7,270 bases of DNA. Origin: Myxococcales bacterium. Lineage in GTDB: Bacteria; Myxococcota_A; UBA9160; SMWR01. The DNA lies in contig JACZVU010000137.1 in assembly GCA_022572485.1 (NCBI GenBank), positions 1-7,270 of the forward strand, given 5' to 3'. The notes under the pieces are model-generated. The model was not told where the DNA came from and made no database searches. It was given only the letters and a program-made list of their open reading frames with translations. Both the position numbers and the translations under genes were made by a program. Numbering within the stretch: position 1 is the stretch's first letter; each line of letters starts with the position of its first letter. Positions 1 through 6,436 of this stretch are shown here, piece after piece.

Positions 1-80
1 GCCGCTGCTTTTTGAGAAGGTTCCACCAGCCGTGGGCTCGGTTGACCGGGTCGTTTTTGATGGGGTGCGGGTGGCGGGGG
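1..80. other. Left edge, no supported gene
   Basis: Eighty bases downstream of the DUF1329 stop codon. A plus-strand frame is open from base 2 to a TGA at 107-109, and a minus-strand frame is open through the segment (reading roughly HPIKNDPVNRAHGWWNLL), but neither is long enough to tell coding from chance. I see no clear hairpin-plus-T-run terminator for the DUF1329 gene. Confidence 0.3.
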
Positions 81-1538
81 TTAGTGGCCGCGTAGGAGGG
101 TATCGGTGGTGATCATCTCGCGGAGGGCGGATCGCGACGGTGCGGTAGATTTCACGTCGTAGGATTCGCGGCGCCAGCCGCTGCCGCCGTCTGCTGCGCG
201 GTAGTAGACGGCCGCGACGGGATCGAATATCAGGGCGCGATCAGCGCCCGGCCAATTCGGGTAATCCTCGACGTCGCCGCTGAAGCGGTGCACGGGGATT
301 CCGATGTCGACGATCAAGCCTCGGTTCCGACGGGTGATCAGATAGAGAGGCAGGTGGGTTTGATAGTCGATGTAGGCGATGAGGGTGTCGAAGCCTTGTT
401 CGCGGTTGCGGACCTTTCCCTCGATGACCACCGCGTAGCGCACTTCCCAGCGATCGCTTCCCACCATTAGGCCCGACGTTCCGAAGTTTCGGATTGGGTT
501 GTCGGGATAGCCCGAACGGATTCCGTTGATCGGAGCCAGTACCTCTCGCATGCCGAGCAACCGCCAGCGGTAGGCGTTGGGTCGAATCGAAAGGTCGTTG
601 AATCCCGCCGGAAGGTGTTCGGTGGCCGCGTGCGAGAGCGTGGAAGAGAGACTCACGGCTCCCGTTGGGGCGAAACCGTTGGATCCGGTGGCAACGCTCC
701 CGCCCCCCCAGCTGTTTCTCGCCCGATAGCTCGGGGTGTACATACCGTCGACCCAGACCGTTGAGGACCGGCGGACCTTCCGCATCGTCGGTGCGTATAC
801 GAAGGTATTGTCTGGGTTCGAAAATCGCTGATCGGCGGCAATCGGTCGCAGCTGGCGCCAGGCGAGGTGCCGCGCGTCTGATGGGGTGTCGAAACGCCCA
901 CCGCTGATCCAGAGATTCTTCTCGGATCCCGGTTGTGTGAACGCGCTGTCGACCAGGTCCGCTCGGTGGCTGGTTCGCAGGTGAAAGAACTCGCCGGTGT
1001 AGATTTGTATTCCGCCCGCTCGACTTGGCATGTCGGTGATCCTGAAATGGCCCTGTGGGCCCGCTTCGCGGTTGCGGTATTCCAGGTTCCACGCCCACTT
1101 CGCTCCGGCCGCGGGGTCGTCGTCGGCGATGGACTCCGGTGGGAACGGTGTGCCGGCCACATACCCCCGGAGATTTCCATCGGCGTCGAGCTTGGCCCGA
1201 GCTGCAAAGCGCTTCGTGGCATCGGAGAAGTAGACTGGAACGCGATAGCGCCGGTGGCAGGGGCCAATCTCCATCAGCATTCCTGCAGAGAAAAAGACGT
1301 TGCGGTGGCTCCACACTTCCGCGGGAATGAGTTCGCGCAACCGAGGGAGGTCGCTGTATTCCAACGCGAACCCTTCGCGGAGGAGTGTCGGCGTCGCGTC
1401 CTCGAAGCGGCTTTCGCCGCCTCGCCCACCCAATCTGGGGCAATCGCCTTCGTCGGGAGCCTCGGCGCCCGCACTCGCGGCGAGCAGTCCGAGGATGGCG
1501 ATGATTCGCGCAGCAGGGGTGGAGGGTGCGGGTCGCAC
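81..1538 (-). CDS. Secreted DUF1329 (LolA-like fold) protein
   Basis: A 485-residue protein of the DUF1329 family, which is predicted to share the LolA/LppX lipoprotein-carrier fold and to act in the periplasm or at the outer membrane. Its substrate is unknown. Residues 1-26 look like a Sec signal peptide: arginines at 2 and 11, a hydrophobic run IIAILGLLAAS, then AGA before a polar stretch. Family-like traits are a GTPFP turn followed by a DP-AGAKWAWN segment (about residues 129-153), a KVRRSSTVW motif near residue 255, WRLLGMREVLAP near 325, RWEVRYAVVIEG near 365, and a beta-rich C-terminus with DTLIAYIDYQT. The length matches the family. The start is GTG; an in-frame TAG lies 27 bases upstream with no other ATG, GTG or TTG between. 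GGAGGT sits just upstream, with only 3 bases to the start, which is short. Relatives often sit beside DUF1302 and RND (MMPL) genes; none is visible here. The family call is firm, the function unknown. Confidence 0.85.
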   Translation of the reverse strand: MRPAPSTPAARIIAILGLLAASAGAEAPDEGDCPRLGGRGGESRFEDATPTLLREGFALEYSDLPRLRELIPAEVWSHRNVFFSAGMLMEIGPCHRRYRVPVYFSDATKRFAARAKLDADGNLRGYVAGTPFPPESIADDDPAAGAKWAWNLEYRNREAGPQGHFRITDMPSRAGGIQIYTGEFFHLRTSHRADLVDSAFTQPGSEKNLWISGGRFDTPSDARHLAWRQLRPIAADQRFSNPDNTFVYAPTMRKVRRSSTVWVDGMYTPSYRARNSWGGGSVATGSNGFAPTGAVSLSSTLSHAATEHLPAGFNDLSIRPNAYRWRLLGMREVLAPINGIRSGYPDNPIRNFGTSGLMVGSDRWEVRYAVVIEGKVRNREQGFDTLIAYIDYQTHLPLYLITRRNRGLIVDIGIPVHRFSGDVEDYPNWPGADRALIFDPVAAVYYRAADGGSGWRRESYDVKSTAPSRSALREMITTDTLLRGH

Positions 1539-1760
1539 CGGACCTCCATGGGAGCGGTGTGCATTCTATCGTACTTGTTCGCTCGGAGAGGTTTCAGGTC
1601 ACGGCATTGGATCGGTTTCCCATTCGTGCTGGGATTCGTCTGGCCATTTTGGCCGTGCTTCTCGCGGTCGTGTACTGGGTTTGGGTGCTCGGCGACGTGC
1701 GCACGAGTGCGCCGTCGGGGCTCGGGACGTTCGGCCCACGCTCGAACGCTCCGCGTGGGA
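1539..1760. other. Gap between the two leftward genes, with a possible small ORF on the + strand
   Basis: These 222 bases separate the Trm112-like gene from the DUF1329 gene, both read leftwards. I see no convincing terminator; GGCC-ATTTT-GGCC at about 1642-1654 is only a 4 bp stem with no T-run. The plus strand stays open from about 1526 to 1795 and, from a GTG at 1559, would encode about 78 residues with one strongly hydrophobic segment (1630-1690, containing LAILAVLLAVVYWVWVL). That frame runs antisense into the 3' end of the Trm112-like gene and lacks a good ribosome binding site, so I do not call it a gene. See the findings. Confidence 0.4.
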
Positions 1761-2012
1761 TCACACGAGTTCGATCGACTCCTCGATCAGCATGACCGGT
1801 ATACCATCATCGATTGGATAGAGGATCTTGCCGTCTTCGCGGACGAGGCCTTCGGCGATCGGCGCAGTGACGCGCTCTCCGCCGCGGTTGCGCAGGCGCT
1901 CCTCGGCGATTTCGCGGTTGAGCTTCGTCAGAATTTCTTTGGAAGCCAGCGCGACGGGTTGTCGGGTTTCTGGGCAGACGAGTATTTCGAGCAGATCCGG
2001 ACTGATGGGCAT
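1761..2012 (-). CDS. Trm112-like (UPF0434/YcaR-type) small protein
   Basis: An 83-residue protein of the Trm112/UPF0434 family. In eukaryotes and archaea Trm112 is a zinc-binding activator of several methyltransferases; bacterial versions are mostly uncharacterised. Visible family signatures are the N-terminal LLEILVCPETRQPV (about residues 7-20), where the family usually has a CPxCKGxL zinc motif, and the C-terminal LVREDGKILYPIDDGIPVMLIEE (about 56-78), the conserved end of the fold. Only one cysteine is present, at residue 13; the second of the CxxC pair is threonine, so zinc is probably not bound. A middle stretch of about 30 charged residues (KLNREIAEERLRNRGG) is longer than in the 60-residue YcaR type. 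The start is well supported: ATG with AGGAGG eight bases upstream. It is divergent from the act operon across a 625 bp gap. Confidence 0.85.
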   Translation of the reverse strand: MPISPDLLEILVCPETRQPVALASKEILTKLNREIAEERLRNRGGERVTAPIAEGLVREDGKILYPIDDGIPVMLIEESIELV

Positions 2013-2020
2013 TGCACGGT

Positions 2021-2026
2021 CCTCCT
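2021..2026 (-). promoter_or_regulatory. Ribosome binding site of the Trm112-like gene
   Basis: Read on the minus strand, AGGAGG lies 8 bases before the ATG at 2012. It is the strongest Shine-Dalgarno match of any gene in the window and fixes the start. Confidence 0.7.
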
Positions 2027-2129
2027 ACGACCCACGCGGCGGGCGTCCTCAACGCCGAGAGCGCAGATCTCCCCACCGAAGGGTACTTCGAACGCGTCGC
2101 CCCGGGGCTCTCCTCGCCCACCGAGTCGA

Positions 2130-2182
2130 TCGCATCGTTCTTTATAGCACCGAAGATATTGAATTCATTTGTGAAATTTGAC
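2130..2182. promoter_or_regulatory. AT-rich island, possible promoter
   Basis: This is the most AT-rich stretch of an otherwise GC-rich window. It contains TTTATA (2141-2146, reading TATAAA on the minus strand, a fair -10 element), the 8 bp palindrome TGAATTCA (2160-2167), and AAATTTGA. With TATAAA as -10, the Trm112-like transcript would have a leader of about 120 bases. No good -35 hexamer lies at 16-18 bases, so the direction and the exact promoter are guesses. Confidence 0.25.
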
Positions 2183-2432
2183 GCGGGCCATTTTCGTCCG
2201 GACCTCCAACACCGGGAGTTCGGGGGTTCGGGGTCCATTGCCCGGCCCACACCAACAATCAAACGGCAGTTGATTTCAGGAATGCAATCGCGAGGGGCGC
2301 GTTCATGGCCCACGGGATCCGCTCCAAACACCTGGAAATCCGACAAGGGCGGCTGAAAGCGAGACCGATCGCCTTGACTAGCCCCACCTTCCGTAGTATC
2401 CCACGGCCCGTCTAGGAGCGCCCTTCGGGCAC

Positions 2433-2467
2433 TTCCTGGCTGTTCCTGCCCTCTCATAGGTGTTCCT
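2433..2467. repeat. Three TTCCTG direct repeats upstream of actA
   Basis: TTCCTG occurs at 2433-2438, 2442-2447 and 2462-2467. The last two extend to TGTTCCTG and are spaced exactly 20 bases apart (2441 and 2461), about two helical turns. They lie about 170-200 bases before the actA start. The arrangement resembles an activator or repressor half-site array, but the units are short and could be chance. Confidence 0.25.
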
Positions 2468-2637
2468 GTTTCGAACGCCCCGATGGGTTTCCGGGCGGAA
2501 ACGTAGGAATCGCAGAGAGGAACGGAAGAGCGAGACGTGGTGTTGCTTGGATCGTCGCAGGCATCGGCGATGGGTCTGCGAACGAATCCGCAGGCCAACT
2601 CAGGAATCGATGTTCCGAAGGGGCCGGCAGTTCGCGC

Positions 2638-3375
2638 ATGACCACCAACCGTCCGAGGTTTTGTCACCTCCTGACCACTCTCATCGGAATTACCGCGCTT
2701 GCCGTCGCGAGCTTCGCGGTGCAGCTTCTCACACTTGCTACGGCCGCGGGAGCAGATGCCCTGGTCGCCCGCAGTGTCTGCGAGGCGCACGAACTCCGGG
2801 CGCTCAAGGAAGAGAGTCCCGATCTGGAAATCGAGATTCCGAAGGAATTTGACACCCCGTGGCCGAGTCGCTCCGCATGCCTTTCTCATTCGGCTGCACT
2901 CGACGAAGACACGCCCGGACTCGTGCAACCGATTCCCTTCAGCCACAAGCACCATGCTGGTGAGTTTCAGATCGACTGCCAGTACTGCCACTCGGGAACG
3001 GATCGCTCGCCCTCGGCTGGAGTCCCGTCGGTCGAAGTGTGCATGGGATGTCACAGCCAGTTTCCGGCGAGTTATGACGAGCTTTCGGGCATCCAGACCC
3101 TCAAGGAGCACTGGGAGATGAAGGAGCCGATCGAGTGGCTCCAGATCAACCGTCTTCCGGAGCACGTCCAGTTCCGGCACAACCGGCACGTCGAAGCGGG
3201 AGTGGATTGCCAACAGTGCCATGGACGCGTCGAAGAATTCGACAAGGTTTTCATGCACGAAGATACGAAGTGGTGGCCTTGGGGGTTGCCCACCAAAACA
3301 CTCGAGATGGGTTGGTGCGTTCAATGCCACCGCGAGAAGCGCGTTTCACAAGATTGTTACACCTGCCACTACTAG
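2638..3375 (+). CDS. actA: ActA, pentaheme c-type cytochrome subunit of alternative complex III
   Basis: A 245-residue membrane-anchored cytochrome facing the periplasm. It is expected to take electrons from the ActB Fe-S clusters and pass them to a soluble cytochrome or a terminal oxidase. Five CxxCH heme c motifs are visible: C114-H118 (CQYCH), C135-H139 (CMGCH), C191-H195 (CQQCH), C227-H231 (CVQCH) and C240-H244 (CYTCH), the last one residue from the C-terminus. Candidate distal ligands are in FSHKHHAG (residues 101-108) and FRHNRH (179-184). A hydrophobic segment at about 11-37 is an uncleaved signal anchor or signal peptide. QPIPFSHKHHAG is typical of ActA and usually follows the anchor closely; here about 60 residues (38-96) intervene, including C48 and C81. 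The ATG at 2638 has no good ribosome binding site (AAGGGG is 14 bases away), but no better start is in frame. First gene of the operon, 37 bases before actB. Confidence 0.88.
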   Translation: MTTNRPRFCHLLTTLIGITALAVASFAVQLLTLATAAGADALVARSVCEAHELRALKEESPDLEIEIPKEFDTPWPSRSACLSHSAALDEDTPGLVQPIPFSHKHHAGEFQIDCQYCHSGTDRSPSAGVPSVEVCMGCHSQFPASYDELSGIQTLKEHWEMKEPIEWLQINRLPEHVQFRHNRHVEAGVDCQQCHGRVEEFDKVFMHEDTKWWPWGLPTKTLEMGWCVQCHREKRVSQDCYTCHY

Positions 3376-3412
3376 GGGTGGCTGGCTGGGGAATCCCCGG
3401 GGATAGGGATCA
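3376..3412 (+). repeat. actA-actB gap with a perfect 12 bp palindrome
   Basis: The 37-base gap carries the palindrome ATCCCCGGGGAT at 3393-3404, with an extra GGGG at 3388-3391 that could pair with the same CCCC. It ends 8 bases before the actB ATG at 3413, next to the probable ribosome binding site (AGGG at 3405-3408). A hairpin here could tune actB translation or the ratio of actA to actB, but the sequence alone does not show that it does. Confidence 0.4.
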
Positions 3413-6400
3413 ATGCCCGAAATCGATCGTCGCAATTTTCTGAAGCTCGTCGGTGTGAGTGCTGGCGCGGCTGCGGCCAGCGGTTGCAGCGATCCGGTAC
3501 AAAAGCTGATCCCCTATGTCGTTCAGCCCGAGGAGATCACTCCGGGCCTCGCCGTGACCTACGCGTCTACCTGCCAGGAATGTCCGGCGGGCTGCGGCCT
3601 TCACGTTCGCACCCGCGAAGGCCGCCCCATCAAGCTCGAGGGAAATCCCGATCACCCGGTCAACCGAGGAGCGCTGTGCGCGCGCGGACAGGCCAGCATC
3701 GGTCGAACCTACCTGCCGGATCGCTACCCGGGACCGATGAAGCGCCAGGCGGATGGGGGTTTCGCTCCCATCAGCTGGGAAGAGGCGCACGCGTTCGTGG
3801 CCGAAAAAGTCGCTGCCGCTGGCGGTCGAACCCACGTACTCGGTGGCTCGGTGGGACCGACCCTGAAGGGGTTGATCGATGAATGGATCGCCGCGGTGGG
3901 AGCGGGTGGACGGACCGTCTACGAGCCCTTCGACTACGTGGCTCTCAGGGAAGCTTCGCGCTCTGTCTTCGGCATCGCGAGCCGACCGCGTTTCGATCTT
4001 TCGCAAGCGGATTTCATCATCGACTTTGGCTCGGATTTCCTCGAGAGCTGGATATCGCCCGTCGAACACGGGCGGCAGTTCGCGGAGGCGCGGGCGGTCG
4101 ATCGAGAGGGCGGCGGGGCCCGACTCGTGTACGTTGGACCGCGGCTCACGCTCACTGCTGGCAATGCGGATGAGTGGTTGCCCGCGAAACCCGGCACCGA
4201 AGGTGTGTTGGCGCTCGGCATCGCGCGCGCGGCGTTCGACGTGGCGCGGGCCGCCGGCGCAGACGTGCCCAATGCGGATTCACTTCGAGGGGCCCTCAGC
4301 GGCTTCGGCGCGAAATCCGTCTCGACGATCACGGAAGTTCCCGCAGCGACGATCCGTCGGCTCGGCAAGGCACTCCTCGCCGCGAGCCAACCGGTCGCGC
4401 TGCCGCCCGGCGTTGCGTTGACCAGTCGACATGCCACGGCCACGACGGCCGCGGTCTTGATCCTCAATGTGGTGGTCGGCGCGGTTGGCAAGACCGTCTT
4501 CGCAATGTCCGAGGGAAGCGCGGCCGACCCGGTTTCAAGCTTCAGCGAAGTGACCGAACTCGTCGAACGGATGAAGGCCGGATCCATTTCGGTGCTGCTG
4601 ATCCACGACGCCAACCCTGTGTACTCGATGCCCGCCGGCTCGGCCTTTGCTGCGGCCCTCGAGAAAGTCGACGTTGTGATCTCGACGGCCTCCGGCCCCG
4701 ACGAGACCAGCGAGCGTGCGGATCTGATTCTTCCCGACCACACGCCGATGGAATCCTGGGGCGACCACGCTCCTCGACCCGGCGTGCGTTCGATCGTTCA
4801 GCCGACCCTTCGTCCGCTGCACGACACGCGGGCTTTTGGCGACACGCTGATCGAGATCGCCAAGGCGATGGGCGAAGCTACAGCTGCTCGACTTCCGAGC
4901 GGAAGCTTCCGAACGATTCTCGAAGAGGCGTGGTCCGATACTGATTTCCGCGCGGCGCTTGCCGCGGGCGGCGTGTTCGACGACGAAGTCGAAGGTGGCG
5001 AGGTGACCCTCGCGCTGGACATTTCGAATCTCAATTTCAAGGAGCCCCGCTTCAAAGGTGAGGGATCCTTCCTGTTGCTTCCGGTGCCTTCTCCGTTGCT
5101 CTCCGATGGTCGTGGTGCGAACCTGCCGTGGCTGCAGGAAACGCCTGACCCAGTCATGAAGGTGACCTGGCAGTCGTGGGCTGAGATCAGTCACGCGTCC
5201 GCGAAGACGCTCGGCGTCGAATACGGCGATGTGCTCTCCGTTCGAACGAGCGCGGGCGAGGTCGAACTGCCGGTCGTGCCGAGAGGCGGAATTCGCGACG
5301 ACGTCATCGCGATTGCCATTGGCCAGGGCCACAACGTCGGCTTTTACGCTTCGCGCATCGAAGACGGCCAACCCGGCGGGACGCGCGGCGTGAACCTGAT
5401 CTCGATCCTGCCCGCGCTGACCGACGAAACCGGAGGTCGCGCCTGGCTGACGGCTCGGGCTGATGTGCGCGGAACCGGAGCCCGCCGCCGGATTGCCAAG
5501 ACGCAAGAGTTCGACAACAAGCGTGGCCGCCAGCTCGGTGAGGCCATTTCGCTCGTCGCGCTCGCCGGAGGCGCCAATGTCGCCGAGTCGCACGGCGATG
5601 GACACGGCGGCAGTCACGAGATGCGCCGGCCCTACGATCCCGCCGACGACAGCATCAACGAAAGCCCGTATCGCTGGGGGATGGCGATCGACCTCGATCG
5701 TTGCAACGGGTGTAGCGCGTGTATCGTCGCGTGTTCGATCGAGAACAACGTGCCGACGGTGGGCGAGGAGATGGTCCTGCTCGATCGGCAGATGCACTGG
5801 CTTCGGATCGAGCGTTACATCGGAGATGGCTACCAGGAGCTCGTCACGGGCCGCAATCTCCCCACGGATCACGAGGAACTCGGAAACACCGATGTGAGAT
5901 ACTCGCCGATGCTATGCCAACAATGCGGAGCGGCTCCGTGCGAGCCTGTCTGCCCCGTGTTTGCGACCTACCATAATCCTGAAGGCTTGAACGGGATGAT
6001 CTACAACCGCTGCATCGGAACGCGGTATTGCTCGAACAATTGCCCTTACAAAGTGCGCCGATACAACTGGTACGACTACGCGATCGAAAACATACACGAG
6101 CCGATGAATCTGCTGCTCAACCCCGATGTGACGGTGCGCGGACAGGGTGTGATGGAGAAGTGCACATTCTGCGTCCAGCGGATCGAAAACGCACGTCAGG
6201 GTGCGAAGGATCAAGGTCGACCGATTGCGGACGGAGAGGTGACCCCGGCTTGCGCGCAGACGTGCCCCACTCAAGCGATCACGTTCGGAAACCTCAAAGA
6301 CGACGAGAGCGCAGCTTCGAAGAAAGCCGACGCGGGTGAGGCGCGTGCCTACCACGCACTCCACGTGTTGAACACGCGACCCGCGATTATCTATCTCGCG

Positions 6401-6436
6401 AAGGTGATACGGAGCACAGAGGGAACCGAAGGATGA
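3413..6436 (+). CDS. actB: ActB, Tat-exported iron-sulfur subunit of alternative complex III (fused B1 and B2 domains)
   Basis: A 1007-residue periplasmic electron-transfer subunit, within the usual ActB range. Residues 5-11 (DRRNFLK) form a Tat motif, followed by a hydrophobic stretch and AASGC25, a weak lipobox. Domain B1 (about 45-700) resembles molybdopterin oxidoreductases: an N-terminal Fe-S motif with cysteines 54, 57, 61 and 89 (C-x2-C-x3-C-x27-C), [19 protein letters not shown], and a dinucleotide-binding-like region at about 586-645. Published ACIII structures show no molybdenum cofactor in this domain. A histidine-rich linker (H727, H731, H735) leads to domain B2 (about 750-980), a four-cluster ferredoxin unit: C764/767/770/774; C835/838/843/847; C867/873/877, with Thr870 in place of a cysteine, as expected for [3Fe-4S]; and C917/920/947/951. 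This fits three [4Fe-4S] and one [3Fe-4S]. The start is set by the Tat motif. The stop overlaps the actC start by 4 bases. Confidence 0.93.
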   Translation: MPEIDRRNFLKLVGVSAGAAAASGCSDPVQKLIPYVVQPEEITPGLAVTYASTCQECPAGCGLHVRTREGRPIKLEGNPDHPVNRGALCARGQASIGRTYLPDRYPGPMKRQADGGFAPISWEEAHAFVAEKVAAAGGRTHVLGGSVGPTLKGLIDEWIAAVGAGGRTVYEPFDYVALREASRSVFGIASRPRFDLSQADFIIDFGSDFLESWISPVEHGRQFAEARAVDREGGGARLVYVGPRLTLTAGNADEWLPAKPGTEGVLALGIARAAFDVARAAGADVPNADSLRGALSGFGAKSVSTITEVPAATIRRLGKALLAASQPVALPPGVALTSRHATATTAAVLILNVVVGAVGKTVFAMSEGSAADPVSSFSEVTELVERMKAGSISVLLIHDANPVYSMPAGSAFAAALEKVDVVISTASGPDETSERADLILPDHTPMESWGDHAPRPGVRSIVQPTLRPLHDTRAFGDTLIEIAKAMGEATAARLPSGSFRTILEEAWSDTDFRAALAAGGVFDDEVEGGEVTLALDISNLNFKEPRFKGEGSFLLLPVPSPLLSDGRGANLPWLQETPDPVMKVTWQSWAEISHASAKTLGVEYGDVLSVRTSAGEVELPVVPRGGIRDDVIAIAIGQGHNVGFYASRIEDGQPGGTRGVNLISILPALTDETGGRAWLTARADVRGTGARRRIAKTQEFDNKRGRQLGEAISLVALAGGANVAESHGDGHGGSHEMRRPYDPADDSINESPYRWGMAIDLDRCNGCSACIVACSIENNVPTVGEEMVLLDRQMHWLRIERYIGDGYQELVTGRNLPTDHEELGNTDVRYSPMLCQQCGAAPCEPVCPVFATYHNPEGLNGMIYNRCIGTRYCSNNCPYKVRRYNWYDYAIENIHEPMNLLLNPDVTVRGQGVMEKCTFCVQRIENARQGAKDQGRPIADGEVTPACAQTCPTQAITFGNLKDDESAASKKADAGEARAYHALHVLNTRPAIIYLAKVIRSTEGTEG
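6418..6423 (+). promoter_or_regulatory. Ribosome binding site of actC inside the end of actB
   Basis: AGAGGG lies 9 bases before the ATG at 6433, within the last codons of actB. With the ATGA overlap it supports the actC start and suggests translational coupling. Confidence 0.55.

Larger units (their letters stand above)
2031..2637. other. Long divergent intergenic region between the Trm112-like gene and actA
   Basis: About 600 bases with no gene I can support. Frames open here on either strand give arginine/proline/serine-rich translations with no recognisable domain. The stretch presumably holds the promoter of the leftward Trm112-like gene and the promoter and leader of the rightward act operon. 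Two local structures stand out: an AT-rich island at about 2130-2182 and a cluster of TTCCTG repeats at 2433-2467. I see no tRNA, no strong terminator and no riboswitch that I recognise. Confidence 0.5.

Noticed and set aside
933..2147. A 404-codon plus-strand frame opposite the DUF1329 and Trm112-like genes
   Set aside because: It is antisense to two genes with clear family signatures and has no domain-like features of its own.
2219..2260. GGTTCG-like sequence resembling a tRNA T-arm
   Set aside because: No acceptor, D-arm or anticodon arm can be folded around it.
2419..2430. GCCC-TTC-GGGC hairpin as a terminator
   Set aside because: Only a 4 bp stem with no following T-run on either strand, and no gene ends nearby on the plus strand.
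2433..2455. A sigma-54 type -24/-12 promoter (TGGC ... TGCC) upstream of actA
   Set aside because: The spacing between the GG and GC elements is 8 bases instead of the required 10.
1807..3330. A 507-codon minus-strand frame across the intergenic region and actA
   Set aside because: It is antisense to the five-heme actA and to half of the Trm112-like gene in another frame. The translation is low-complexity and Arg/Pro-rich with no recognisable domain; long open shadows are common opposite GC-rich genes.
4535..5872. A 445-codon minus-strand frame inside actB
   Set aside because: It is fully antisense to the conserved ActB coding sequence, with no start context or recognisable motif.
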